A DNA stretch of 64,000 nt from assembly GCF_016808095.1 (NCBI RefSeq), contig NC_068979.1, positions 24,697,444-24,761,443 on the forward strand. The letters run 5' to 3'. Shown here piece by piece: positions 1 through 12,420 of this stretch (the first letter of the stretch is position 1; every line of letters starts with the position of its first letter). Below the pieces are notes generated by a model. It was given only the letters and a program-made list of their open reading frames with translations, searched no databases and had not been told where the DNA came from. The stretch comes from Vigna angularis. Taxonomy: Eukaryota; Streptophyta; Magnoliopsida; Fabales; Fabaceae. The translations under genes were made by a program, and so were the position numbers.

Positions 1-76
1 CTCTCCTCCTTATTACCTTTCCATGAATAATCTCGTACACATGTGAATGGTCTGAATTAATTTCTTGACAAGCAAA

Positions 77-541
77 TCACCAAAAGATCATCATGCTCAA
101 CACGACAACAACCGAAAGTGGCAAGTACACAGCCAAATTTTGGTGGCGGTTTGGACTAGCTCCGCTGAAATTCTCATCCACTGGGTACAAGTCCCCTGGT
201 GGACCCGTCATGTACAAGTATGCTGATGACGGTGGTGGAGGGCAATATGATGATGGTGGTTTCTTGGGTGACGGTGGTGGGGGTGATGAATACAAGTATG
301 GTGGCGGCGGCGATGGCGGCGGCGGTGAGGGATAGATTATTGGTGGTGGTGGTGATAAATACTCTATTATCGGTGGTGATGGGGTGGAACCACCTTCACA
401 TGGTGAGCACTTCTCGTTACCATTTGTGGTCTCATCAAGCTTCCTTGATTCCTCACCGTTGATGGGAGTAGTGACACAAATAAGAACAAGGATCAAAGTG
501 AAGATCTTTGATGGTTTAGTTTGATGAATTTTTGCTGGCAT
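77..541 (-). CDS. Secreted proline-rich extensin-like protein, probably membrane- or GPI-anchored
   Basis: Single-exon frame of 154 residues with an ATG start. Residues about 12-30 are a hydrophobic signal peptide (IFTLILVLICVTTPINGEE). A short CSPC motif follows at about 45-48. Residues 52-110 are proline-rich, with repeated SPPPP and PPPPSP blocks mixed with tyrosines (YLYSSPPPPSP, YLYMTGPPG), the pattern of extensins and other hydroxyproline-rich glycoproteins. The last roughly 20 residues (LAVYLPLSVVVVLSMMIFW) are hydrophobic and end at the stop, which fits either a GPI-anchor signal or a C-terminal membrane anchor. The likely role is a cell-wall or plasma-membrane structural glycoprotein; this follows from composition, not from a recognised orthologue. 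The plus-strand open frames opposite it are glycine-rich mirrors of the proline codons and are not genes. Confidence 0.8.
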   Translation of the reverse strand: MPAKIHQTKPSKIFTLILVLICVTTPINGEESRKLDETTNGNEKCSPCEGGSTPSPPIIEYLSPPPPIIYPSPPPPSPPPPYLYSSPPPPSPKKPPSSYCPPPPSSAYLYMTGPPGDLYPVDENFSGASPNRHQNLAVYLPLSVVVVLSMMIFW

Positions 542-2688
542 GGTGTAGGGTTGGTTTTGATTGGAGATGGAATTGTGGCCTTGAATTGTGGTTTTTTTAG
601 TTAGATTTTGAAGAGAGGATTAATTGTAGATAGCAAAAGGATTTCTTACACTAGAGATAGTGCATGAGAAATGTAAAACTATGGGTAAAGGGTCCTTTTA
701 GGTTATGGGCATGATAATTAATTTGGTTTTCTAAGGAGGAAAAAGTGGGGATGACACTTGCTATTGTGGTCCTTTCTAGTAAGAGTTACTCTATCATGTG
801 GAATCTAATCTTCCACTACCATGTGGCAATTAGTGTCTACCGTGGGTTCCACCATACATACAAATCCATAAAGACTTCAATAATTAGCATTAATATAAGC
901 CACTTTAGGTGGTTGAGTTTTGGCACATGAGTTGGGTTTAACCTTTATTATTTGATTAATTAATTTATATTTTTTATTTTATTAAAATAGTCTAATTTAA
1001 TTATTTTATTATATTATTTACTTTAATCTTAATATGAGATATCTAAAATATCTCATCAAGTTGAAAATATCTTGTATTTACATTGAAAACATTAAAAATG
1101 AAAATTGAGGGAGATAGATAATAAATAGAATGATAGACGTAATCCTTAACTCAGAATACCTATTAATATAGTGAAATTAAGTTTAACTTAGGATTATTAA
1201 ACCAAATTAGTACCAAAATGTTTATCTCCATTTCAACACAATAATACATTTATAATTTTATCTAAAATGAAAATACTTATAACTGAGTAATAGTTATAAT
1301 TTTCTTTCCATAAAATGAGAAACAAAATATGTGATATAATAGAAAACTATGAAAAAAAAGCAATAAATTATATATTAAAAAAACGTAAATGAGCATATTA
1401 AATATTATAAAAATGGTTTTGCACAAACTTTTGAATCAAAATAGACACCGTAGTAGGATGAGGCGCAGCAAAAGGTACGCCAAAGTGTGAGGCTTCTCAA
1501 GATGATAGTAAGTTCTTTTTCCTTGGAAAACGAAATTTTCAGAAGCTTTTATGTGTATTCTATTTTGTGAAGCTTCTTTAGCTTCACATGACAAATCTTC
1601 TTTCATAGGTATTCGATCTGCATGTGGCCACATGATTTTGGGATCAAATGATAGTACCCTATCATTGACCATTGAATATATACATATATATAAAATTCAA
1701 CATCTTTCCATTTCATTCCAAAATTCGTTGCATAACTTTTTTTTAAGTATTCAATGTTATGGCATAAGTTGGCACTAGTGATTATTCAAGTTACATATTC
1801 TGAACGTTCAAAAAATGTTGAAAAAAAAAACAAAGAAGGAAATTCATAAAATTTTATAATTTAAAATGATGTATTGCTGATCCATGTGGTAATAATTATG
1901 TTAAAATAATTGAGAGTTGTGTTCCAATTATGAAATGTAACTCCTTTATGATGTTTTGTTTATGATTATGGGAAAGTGGTTTAATTTAACTTCCCTTAAA
2001 ATAATACACATATAATACCTTAAATATCATAAATAACCTTAATTAACTATATCATATTAGTAAAATTTACTTGAATTTTATAATTGACCTAATTAATTAG
2101 CAATATTTATTTGTGAACTTGAAGTAATATGAAAAAATAAACATATAAATAAAAAAACAATTTGTTATCATTTACATTTTTTTTATGTTGAATTTTGTGG
2201 ACATGTTACAAAATTTTAATGTTGGTTTGATTGTTTTTTTCTGTTTGGAGTGGACCTCCTCGTTGATGAGAGAAGAATGTGCAAAGGTTCTCCAACACTC
2301 AAGTCAATAAGAGAGTTAAGATCTATTAGTGAGAGCGAAAGTGATTATGAAGTGAGTATTCTTTGAAAAATATTAGTTTTATTTATAGAATCAACATGAA
2401 TCATGAACATATGTTTTTATTACAATAATACTTACCTAAAAGTATAGTAACTATATAATAAATAGTAATAAAATGATAAATAATAATCAGCATACCAACT
2501 ACTAATATTTAGTTATAATATGATAATATAGCCTAAATAAGAGTAAGTTGGGATGCTCCATAATAAAGAGGTTCAAAGGGACTTATTGGATCATGTTTTT
2601 TAATATGCCTATTCAACCAAGTAAGAACAATTTAAATTTTTAAAATTTGGAAATTCTTGTAATTGGAGGTTTTGTGTAAAAGATTTCA
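542..2688. other. AT-rich intergenic DNA, no gene recognised
   Basis: The part just above 541 is the upstream region of the proline-rich gene. From about 930 on the DNA is strongly AT-rich with homopolymer runs. The small open frames at 745-930 and 1436-1778 have no recognisable domain, and two overlap on opposite strands, so I do not call them. Confidence 0.6.
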
Positions 2689-2689
2689 T

Positions 2690-3360
2690 TAAGGACTTGA
2701 GTCAACATAGTCAAAGGTGGACCTAATTATACATGATAATGTAGGCTTATCACGACTCAATTGGACATGGATCTCACTCAATTTGACTCGACCCAAACCC
2801 AACTTGACTTGCGTCAGTCCAAGGTGACTCTGACTTGAATGGATTTGAGGTATGACTAACTCAATTGAGTCAAGGCTGGCCCGAATCAATTGAGCTTAAG
2901 GAGTGCACGACTCAATGAAACTCGAGGTGTGCCCAACTCAATCAAGCCTAAGGTGGGTCAGAATTGACTCAACTAGAGATAGGCATGACTCAACAAAGCC
3001 TAAGGTGGGTTAAACTCTACATGTTCTGATATGGGTTAAATGTGAACTTAACTTAAATCAATGTGGGTTTAACTCTACATGATTCCATCTGAACCTAACT
3101 CGATTGGGCCCAACATGGGTCCAATTTAATTTAACTTGACTTAATTGAGCTTGAGTGATACCTAATTAACTCACTTTGAGGTGTATTCAATCTACATCGG
3201 TCTAATGATTTGATTCAACTGAACATGATGTGAAATCTATCAACTTGACTTGAACTGGGTGTAATCTGACTTTGATCTAGCATGAACAATATAGTTAACT
3301 TGGATTCAATCCAACCTGTAGATCTTGACCTAAGACTGACTTACATAAACCAACTCATGG
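2690..3360. repeat. Degenerate minisatellite-like block of GACTCAA / AAGGTGGGT units
   Basis: The words 'gactcaa', 'caactcaa', 'aattgag', 'cctaaggtgggt' and 'aactctacatg' recur many times over about 650 bp with irregular spacing, for example near 2930-3010 and 3010-3080. This looks like an old, diverged tandem array. No coding frame spans it. Confidence 0.5.
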
Positions 3361-4860
3361 TGGCTCCTAACCCAGCGATTTTTGCTATTTTAACCTTGCC
3401 AAACTTTTTGATCCAATAAACTTTTTCGGCCTTAACTATAGGTCAATACCAAACCCAATAAATCAGGCTGAATTGATAATCCTACGTATATGCTAGATTT
3501 TTAAGATATAAGAAAGAATTCTTTTGAGCAAAATTCCTATTCAATCATTAAGAATAAATGAAAAGTAGTTAAAAGAAGAGAAAAGGTAAACTTTACCAAA
3601 ATCGTTCTATCAAATGTTTTAGTCAAGGTTAAGCTATATACTTCCGTATCAATAATATTAAAGAAGTTTCAACTGTAATTAAATATAATAAAATGTTGTT
3701 ATAAATTTTAGGTAGGATAAGTTTTTATCAAACACGTCATATGTGATCCACATGCATGCATTTGGTTCATGTCGACATAATTGACCTTATTATTGTTATT
3801 ATATTTGGACAAGCAGACCTTGAGCACACTCATTGTAGGACTCATCCCTTTCTAGGTTCGTTTTTCTTACCCCAATCAATGAGGTCATTCTGTCATTGTC
3901 TACTGTTGAAGCTTTTGAGTCATCAAAGTCCACTAATTGCGTATTGCCTTTTCCAATTCTTATCTTTTGGAATCTAATAATCACATTATACATGATATTT
4001 TATAGAATAGTATAATTTATTATTTTGTAATATTTTTTACTGTTACTCAGTTTATGAAATCCATCACAATATTATTTTGTAATATTATGTTAAGATCATT
4101 ATCGATGTTTGAGAAGATGGGACCAGAGGAATATCCTTGAACAGAAGCAAACACAAGTGAACAAAGTTATACAATACAACACTATTTTGAATAGGAGATG
4201 GTGGTTGATTTCTTCACATCACCGTCCCATTTTCTATAGCATCTTCGTGGAATCGACTTTTGTCTGATCTTGTGGTACAAACTTTAAGAAATAGCAATTG
4301 GATGGTTCATTTGATTTTTCTAAGGATCATGTTCAATCCTAAAAGTTAACACTAAAACATAACATAATATCATCTAAATATTAATATATATGTTTCTAGG
4401 AAAAGTATAGTTAAACAAATTTAGCGTATAATATACTCGTTCCTTACATAATTAGTCCGATACCTTTTTTCAGTAAGGGCCCCCTATTTTTTTTTTGTTT
4501 TTTCATATTTTGACTAGAAACTTAATTTTAATTTATTATTTAAATAAAAAATATCCCAATTTGTTGAGATAATGTTTTCTTAATAAATTTTGAAATTTTA
4601 AATAAAATATACGTATTGTTATTGAAATATTATGTATTACAGTTTTCCAGTTTTACAATTTTAATAATTGTTGCTGAAAATATTTATTGTGAATTGCTGC
4701 AAAACACATATGTAAAGTTCATGTCTTCTACTCATTTCTTGGCAACTCTTTTCATCATTTTGAATCTAAAGTTCAGTTTGACTTGGAAAGAAATAGAGTA
4801 TCTTATTTAAAATAATAAATCTATTGCAACTTTAATATTATTACAGAAAAAGTTATTTTT
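3361..4860. other. Intergenic DNA, nothing recognised
   Basis: AT-rich sequence. Overlapping small frames on both strands at 3756-3993 and a small frame at 4616-4810 have no known motif, no plausible intron structure and no family resemblance that I can see. Confidence 0.5.
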
Positions 4861-4940
4861 CGATGGAAAATTAATGACAGACAACATTATGTCGGTAAAT
4901 TGAATTTATGGATGGATTTATTGAAGGATTTGGCAATGAT

Positions 4941-5010
4941 TCCTTATCGATGGATATATTTGTTGGTAATGATATAAGTAAATTATTGGCGAATATATCC
5001 ACCGATAATG
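4941..5010. repeat. Short inverted repeat (hairpin), MITE-like
   Basis: An arm at about 4941-4972 (core 'atcgatggatatatttgttg') is repeated in reverse complement at about 4978-5010 (core 'gaatatatccaccgat') with only a few bases between. Related 'tcgataat' words occur nearby at 5026-5050 and 5838-5848. It may be the middle of a small foldback or TIR element. Outer ends and a target duplication were not located. Confidence 0.4.
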
Positions 5011-5421
5011 CCGTATACCGTCGATAAATGTTATCAATCATTATCGAGAGAATATGACCGTTGGTATGTGCATCGAGTATATGAAATCAGAAATTGGGAT
5101 TTTCCTCTCCCAATTTCAATTTGACAAATACCCTTCTTTTCCGATATTCAGAACTTCTCCTCCGTAGTCTCCTTCTTTCGTTCACTACCCCCGACCTTAA
5201 CCATCATCGCGATTCAATCTTTACTACTTCTCCATTGCAGTTGAAGTCTGACATTCCCATTCTTGATTTCTTTTCCTCCTAATCGCAATTTTTTCCTTTC
5301 TCCATTACACCTCTGTCGTGGAATGAAAGTGCACATGAGGAAGCTGGTGGTTGACGTAAGAGCTTTCATTCTCGTGAAGAAGGCTATTCGAAGGGGTTGC
5401 GTGACGAGGGTGTTGCCAATG

Positions 5422-5422
5422 A

Positions 5423-5474
<52 letters not shown>
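5422..5474. repeat. (GT)n(AT)n compound microsatellite
   Basis: A run of GT dinucleotides to about 5444 changes directly into AT dinucleotides to about 5474. The open frames across it on both strands are products of the repeat. Confidence 0.9.
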
Positions 5475-6429
5475 TACCTGTTCTGGTAAAACATTAAGGT
5501 TTACTTTAGAAACATGGTGAGTCTTACCAAGAGTGGGATTGTAAGGTGCAACATCAACGTAAAAGAAATGGTCCATGCTACAACATTTTTGAGTCTATCA
5601 CTATTGAGGTTGCTTAATATGTCTAATGTTATTGTTGCCAATGGTCTGTTGCCACTGCACAATCAAGTACAATTATAAAAATAAAAATTACTTCTCAAAC
5701 ATATTATCTAATATATTATTTTCAACTTTCCATTACATCATTAGATTTCAAATTAAAAAGAATTTTTATAATCAGTTAGATGGAACTAAGGATCTTGCCC
5801 AAGCAATCTAAACAATCTATTATGGGAAGAAACTATTCGTCGATAATGTTCATTATGCAATCCTAATCTCAATCAATCTTCATTTAACAATACAGAAAAG
5901 GTTTTAGGGTTTGTTTCCTCATCTGATTGCCTCTCCAATGAGAATGGCCTTGTAAGGACTATTTTTTTCTTCTACACCACCACACAACCCAACATGCCTA
6001 GAAAACAAAACATATCACATTGATAGAGTTAATGATTGTAGGTTTAGAGACATAATATGTATTATTGCTATTGTATTTGAAACTCCATTTATTTAAAGGA
6101 TGTTTTCAAATTTTGATGATAAATCTTAAACATTTGTTTCCTTCAAATATTTTGTCCAACACTTTAAGTAGAGTATCATTTTCACGCTTAAGAGATTCAA
6201 TGCATTTAGAGTCTTTTGCAATTGTTGTGTTATCTACCAACTTTTTACTTTTCAAAACAATTTTTATCATTTTCTCTTATTGAGAGAGTTTGTTTTCCTT
6301 CCAAATTGCAAACATTATTTTTTAAGGATTTTATAGCGTTCTCAGATGATGTTAATTAATTTTTCAAAATATAATTTTCTTTTGAAATCCTTCTATTTTG
6401 TTTCTTCACTTTTTGATATGTTTTTGTTA
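5475..6429. other. Intergenic DNA, nothing recognised
   Basis: AT-rich sequence. Small frames at 5626-5811 and 6065-6283 carry no recognisable domain. The segment next to 6430 may be the continuation of the copia-type element read on the minus strand. Confidence 0.4.
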
Positions 6430-6970
6430 TTTTTGTAGACTTTGATAATAATATGTAATAGCTTAAGTGACTTAGTCTAAGTTAAAGAAGTTTACCTCAT
6501 TGTTAGAATGTTTTGATGAGCTTTCAGTATTATTAATTTCTTCTTTAGTGTTGTCTGACAAGTTTTCATTATTGTTTGTTATTAGACAGATATTTGCTTC
6601 TTTTTCTTCAAACTTAAAGATGTCTTGATCTTCTCAAGTGTTGACAAGGGTGTCTCATATGTCTTTAGCCCTCTTTAGGTTATTAAATATTGTGTGCTCT
6701 TTTGCAGACAAAGTACACATTAGTGAAATGCGGGCTTTGGAATTTAGAAAATACCTTTGCTTTTATTTGGTTTTCCATTGACTTCTCACTATACGCTTTC
6801 CTTCTTTGTCAAGAGGTATATAATTTCCACTCTCGACTAAGTCCCACATGTCAATGTGATAGGATTTAAAGAATGTAATCATTCTCTTTTTCCTAGTAGT
6901 CAAACTTTTCTCAAGATCATTTCCTTGAGTCATGTTAAGAACTAACCTCGCAAGGTTAACTCTCACACCA
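6430..6970 (-). pseudogene. Degenerate Ty1/copia gag (UBN2-type) fragment
   Basis: Read on the minus strand, the segment starting near 6963 encodes a stretch with YHIDMWDLVESG and IPLDKEGKR, then (from about 6740) KARISLMCTLSAKEH, IFNNLKRAKDI and DTLVNT. This matches the Gag (UBN2/DUF4219-type) region of plant copia elements. Reading is interrupted by stops; two of them, near 6655 and 6640, sit where Trp or another sense codon is expected. The acidic stretch after the second stop ends in several stops. No protease, integrase or RT follows, so this is a truncated relic. The LTR-like boundary upstream at about 6990 fits the same orientation. Confidence 0.65.
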
Positions 6971-6984
6971 ACTGAAATTACAAG

Positions 6985-7900
6985 AAAATACTAGAAGGAG
7001 GGGTTGAATAGTGTAATGGAAAATCTTTTTCACATATAAACGTTTAACAACCTTGGAAACCACAACGTTCAGAGAAAGAGTTTTTTTTCAAGCGTTTAGC
7101 AATACTACTGCAGCGTTTAAGAAAGTCAACTCTTAAGGAAAATAACATGTGATGACAAGAGCATTTATCAATGGTTAACTTTGTAAGCAATTGCAATGTT
7201 TATAAATAAGGTATTTTGTAAAGCTAAAACAATAACCACACAATTATTTTATATTTTTTCACTCAATTAAGTTATGTCCAGTTCTTCTCTAAGAACTCTT
7301 AAAGAGTTCCATTATAATCTCAACAAGATTACATGATCATTTTAATGTTATATTCAAATGAGCATTTTAATGTGTGTTTTATGTTGACATTAGTTCTTTA
7401 TTTTGTTTGTTATTTAGCTTTTGAACTTTAACAAACAAAGTTCCTTAATTCTTCTTACAAATTTGTCTATTTTTTTTCATCAAATCATATGTACAAGACA
7501 TAAGACCAAGCATATAATACGAAGTTCATCAAATAGTCTAAAGAATAAGAATGGTTTTAATATGAAAAATGATAAGCGGTGTGTGTTTACATGTGTGTAT
7601 GTGTGCAAACCTTCTAATATGTGTTTTATGTTTGTTGAAATGCACCCATGAATATTCTTATTACCATATGGTGTAACCATTATTCATTGTTTATGCTTAT
7701 TTTGCTCAATAAAGTCACAATAACAAAGGTTAATGAAAGGTAAAACGAAAAACATCAATGGTGACAATAATCATTCATGTGTTAATGTTCTTAATGGGGA
7801 AAGGTTTTATATAGAAGTTTATATCTTACAACGTTTATATTAAAACATAAATAAGGAATCAAAAGAAATGTGATATGCCTTAAGTCCAATCAAATTTTAT
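6985..7900 (-). repeat. Probable LTR remnant of the minus-strand copia element
   Basis: The sequence 'aaggaggggttgaatagtg' near 6996-7014 is, in reverse complement, the C-rich tail common at the 3' end of plant copia LTRs (a CCCC block following an attca word). It lies directly before the gag relic in the minus orientation. The outer end of the LTR was not identified, so the 7900 limit is only a guess. Confidence 0.35.
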
Positions 7901-9300
7901 TATTGTTGTGTGATATTGAATTATTTCCTTTCAAAAGAGAAGTCAAAAACTCCAATGTATTCAAACCTTCCATATCAAGCTTCTGGACAATGCACATCAA
8001 GCGATGCAGTGCTAAATCAATGTGATGAAGCAATGAAAATCTTCAAATGTCAATATAATGGAATCAAGTTGAAGAAGAACATGAGATAAAAATAATTACT
8101 CGAGTGTTATATAACCTTTTAGTATTCTTTAGCTTCTAAGTATTTTTTTGTGGGTGAATGCAACCTTTGTAATACTTCACTTTGTAAAATAACCCAATGA
8201 ATGTAAATTGCCTTTTCTTTAAGAGTTTTCTTGTTACATGTTTTGAGTCCTTAGTATGCTCGTTATAACTATGAGTAATTTGTATGCTCGTTATAACTAG
8301 TTAAGAGTAATTTGTACACTCATTATAACTAATGATTATTTTTGTACTTTTTCTAATCATTAATTTGATTAATAAAATATCTTAAAAAATTGTGTCAAAA
8401 AGAGAATTAGACACAATCTATATGTTAGAGTAAATTGGTATAAAATTATTTTATATTGTTTTTGTGTTACTTATTCTTTAAGTAGTATAACCTACTTATG
8501 TGTGAGAAGAATATAAAACTATTTGATCTCCTTTACTAATTTTATATATACCACACTAAAACAACTAATTTCATATATCTCCACTTTTATTTAGAAGATT
8601 ATAAATAACTATGAAATAAAAAGAAAAATATTAACAATAAGTGGAGTTAAGAAATTATAACCTCCTTAATTAAAGATAATGATAAAAAAATGTTAAATTT
8701 TTTTTTGGTGCTAAAAAGAGTTAGCTGATGACGCTTGGTAATTTTTACAATACTTTTGTAGAAGATTCTAAGAATTTTTAGAAATGTCTTCAAAAATATT
8801 TGCTTTAGAAAAGTAACTCAATTTTTTAAAGATTCTAAAAAATTTCACTTGAAAGAAATATTTAGTTTCAACCCTTTTAAAAGAAATAACTTTTACAATT
8901 AATGTCTATTCTACATAACGAAAATGGCAAGACAAATGAACTCAAAAACTCCATAACAGAAAATAATCACGAATAAGCAACTTAGATGTTAATTAGATGA
9001 TGTAAATATCTTTAAAATAAAAATAGTTGGCAGAAAATGTTATTTTTTAAGTTTAAATTTAAAATTTGAATTAAAAGCATAATAGTTTGAGCGGAGACTC
9101 AATCTTAAAGTGTTACGTTGAGAAAAGTTTTCACGCATTACATATATTACCTAACTCTGTTTAAGTATACATTATTTTGTATCATATTTTTAACTTATTC
9201 ATTAATTTTAAATATTTAGTATTAGTAACCATAATAATTTGAAAATAGATGGTCTGGTAAGAAGCTTTGTACAACCAAACATATACTTCAATTTCTAACG
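7901..9300. other. Intergenic DNA with a short tandem repeat
   Basis: Around 8251-8335 a unit containing 'tatgctcgttataact' is repeated three times with drift (roughly 30 bp each, last copy 'acactcattataact'). The rest is AT-rich with no gene recognised. The section just below 9647 is presumably the 3' untranslated region and terminator of the minus-strand gene that ends there. Confidence 0.5.
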
Positions 9301-9646
9301 TGATGCTGAAAGAAGATAAATATCCAGAAAGAATCTACCAGCACAAGGGAATAACGAAACTATTACATGAAGCCTAATACCAGTACTAGTGCAAGTTACT
9401 CATTTTGTATAGTTTATAAGAGTTGGCTATTAGTACTAAACAAGTGGTGATTCCATTGTGAAAAATTAGCACAAAAAATGACAATGAAATGGGCTCCAAT
9501 ATATTTATAGAGAAACAACTTCGGTTCATATAAAGCCTAAATGAAAAAAAAGGGTAACACACAAACCAGGGTGATACAACGTTTACAGAGCTTCATTAAA
9601 CTTGAGGGAAAATAGCTGAAAGGGAGCAACACTGGATGCTCTGGAG

Positions 9647-12351
9647 TCAGGGAAAATTTATTTCGTTGTCATCTTCTTTCTCATTACTGTCATCATCATT
9701 GTCATCATCATCATCTTCATAGTCTGATTCCAAGTAATACCTAACATGTTCATCTGATTCTAGTCCCAAGTGATCCCTCATGGCCATGGCTTCATCTGAC
9801 CCTGATAGTAAGTAATTTTTAAGGACTTCCCGGTAATCATCAGGGTCGTGCCACCAAGTTGGGGTATTCAGAATGGCCTCCTCCAACCAAAACTCGCTGT
9901 CCTCATCTTCCTCTTCTTTCGGTGCCGTCAGGGTATTGTAGATTAGACCACATTGATACATGGCATTCTTCAGTCGAACACTCTGAGATCCACCGAATAG
10001 ATACCTGATATAGTCTCTAGCTAGCTTTGTGATTTCCTCGCCAGTGATGATATAAATGTACTGCAAAAAGCATATGTAAGAAATGAGGAATGTCATGTCC
10101 TATTAACTTCTAATCATTTTTCATGTCCAAGGTGACTCTAGTATCAGAAGTTTGCACATGGACTTCTAGTGCAAACTTAAAAGCCTCCTGCATTCTCAAG
10201 TACTTCTACAATTACCTACTTCTATCATTATTCTGCATCATACACCAGTGCAACTTGTAGGTCTTCTTTCATTAATAATACACATCACAATATGATTTTC
10301 TTTTTCCTCATGTTATTCCCACCTAAACTTAAACTTCCCGTTTTCATAATCTTCATTTTCACACCCATTAAAAAGTAATACTAAAGAGTTGAGCTGAATG
10401 AAAATCAACTTATTTGTGCACACATGACACATCAAAAGAGAGAGAGAGAGTACCAGAAATATAAAGCCAAGGGTCGCTAAAAACACTTGGAGATTTTCTT
10501 CCAACATCCCAGCAAGGCTTTCATCCTCTGAATCACCAGAGCCATCAGGACTACTACCACCACTGCCACTGTTGCCACCTCCTCCTGGTGGTTTGTCTCC
10601 CCCGTCACCACCACTGTCATAATATTCACCCTTTTCAATTTGCCGCCGTAATACATCCTCTATTGAGTTTTGACCCTTGAATTTTCCTATAGCTTTCTCA
10701 ATAGATTTCCATGGGGAATTCTGATTACATTTATAGTGTCAGTAAAATGTACGAATATCCCAATCAAAATATATATAACTAGTAGAGTAGTTCTCATTCA
10801 TTTCCCACAGATTCATGATAGACAAAATTAATGACTATTTTGGGCTTCAGATGCATTGAAAAGAAGAGAGTGGCTTCTACTCTATTCTAAATGTTTGGTC
10901 TACAGCTGAAAATATTTTTGAGAAAACACAGCATCCTGCAGCTTAGCTTCATCACTTATTAACACAATTCTTTAACTAAAATAGTAAGTTGCAGTAACTT
11001 GATCGGGGATTTCGATTCGTGAAAAGATCATGTATCCCAACTCTTTGATTACACTCCATCATTTCATATGGATACTATATACATGTTTACATTAAACCTT
11101 AGCATATTATGACATTCTAACAACAACAAACTAAAGCGAAAGTCAAAATAACGTGCAATACCTCTTCATCATTTCCCATCATCCCTTGTTCACCAGCTAA
11201 GCAAATATGCAGAGGTTTCCGAGATTGTGAAATAAGCCGACATTTCAGGCTAAAAGATTGTCTTGCTCTTAGGGTGAGTAGAACACAAGAGCAAGGACCA
11301 AAACTCTTTGGTAAACCGTATGGTTTTGAATGAAGCTTGTGCAACTGAGATATATTTTTCAGAGAACTCCCCGGCAGGCATGCAGTAACTTGTGCAATGT
11401 TCATTTTTGTCAAACAGCTCAGCTACCCCCGAGTTTCAAACATAACATTCTACAATTTCACATAATCAAGCTTCAATTCAAATTGGTTCAGCAAAATTTT
11501 AAACACTAGTTACTACCATTAAACATGCTAACAAGAGACATAATGACACGTTTTTAGCATCATTTTCTACAAAAAATTGCACAACCTTCACTGTCAACTT
11601 CAACAACTTACCAGCTCCCATAACCAAAACCTCACAGAAAAAGAACATGAAAATAGTCATTACATAACGGCCCCCTTCCCTCCAAATAGGACCCAGAAAA
11701 CAATTAACAACAGTTAGGGTTTAAAACGCAGCTTAGAATGTATATCAAATCAAGCTAAAATTGAAAAATAAATCCCTACCACTAACACTTTTTCTTTTCA
11801 TGACGTGATTATTAAAACAAATTCCCAAACAAGTGTAAGCTCATAGACACTAGCATTTCACATAATCAAGCTTCAATTCAAATCGGTTCAGTCAAATATT
11901 TAAAAACTAGCTACCAGACTTCTAAACATGCAACAAGAGACACAATGACATATCTCCAGAATCATTTTCTTCAAAAATTTATAAAAAAAATCAAGCCCAA
12001 ATCTAAAAATAAAAAAATCCTTCCACTAACACTTTCTTTTCATAAAGTGATTATTAAAACAAAACAAAATCCCCAAGTGAAACATGTGGAACTAGTTTTC
12101 TGACAAATGAATAAGATAGGCAACATTGTAACACGCATGTTTAGCACCAACAATCAAAATTCTTATACCCAAAAACAATATCAACTCAAGACAACTATTT
12201 CTCCACAAAAAGAGCAAATAAAGAGAAGAACAAGGAATGAAACATGTCTTGAAGGAACGAAAGAAACCGTTACCTCAGTAGCGAAGCATCTGATGGCACA
12301 CGCTGCTCGCTTTGTTCTTCTCGTCTCATCCACTGATACTAGAGAACGCAT
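9647..12351 (-). CDS. Glycine-rich, acidic-tailed, probably plastid-targeted membrane protein of unknown function
   Basis: Four-exon model on the minus strand: 12351-12274, 11422-11162, 10720-10454, 10060-9647, all with GT..AG introns in phase 0, giving about 339 residues. A further in-frame ATG lies at 12420. If exon 1 is untranslated, the ATG at 11404 gives about 307 residues, starting MNIAQVTACLPGSSLKN, which looks like a plastid transit peptide rich in S, K and R. In the 339-residue numbering: about 114-135 are charged (WKSIEKAIGKF, SIEDVLRRQIEKGEYY); 140-170 are Gly/Ser/Pro-rich (GGGGNSGSGGSSPDGSG); one membrane segment at about 190-207 crosses the last intron (LQVFLATLGFIFL then YIYIITG). 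After it comes a basic/aromatic part (KLARDYIRYLFGG), then WWHDPDDYREVLKNYL and a tail rich in D and E. I recognise the layout of a conserved plant protein but cannot name it. The splice model is well supported; the start is uncertain. Confidence 0.75.
11455..12080. repeat. Direct duplication inside intron 1 of the glycine-rich protein gene
   Basis: The segment starting 'cacataatcaagcttcaatt' near 11459 recurs near 11859. Further matches follow in the same order: 'aaacatgc', 'caagagacacaatgaca', 'cactaacacttt', and 'gtgattattaaaacaaa' at about 11806 and 12046. The copies are about 400 bp apart and have drifted. The second is shorter, about 220 bp. Confidence 0.75.
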
Positions 12352-12420
12352 TGTCGTTTGGAGAAGGTGAGTGCCGTCGTTTTGTACTGGGTCAAAGGAT
12401 AAATTACCCAAGTAGATCAT

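Noticed and set aside
93..462. Glycine-rich and valine-rich open frames on the plus strand
   Set aside because: They are antisense mirrors of the proline codons of the extensin-like gene at 77-541.
5214..5576. Open frames on both strands across the GT/AT microsatellite, encoding YIYIYI and THTHTH runs
   Set aside because: Translation of a simple repeat; no domain on either side and both strands are open only because of the repeat.
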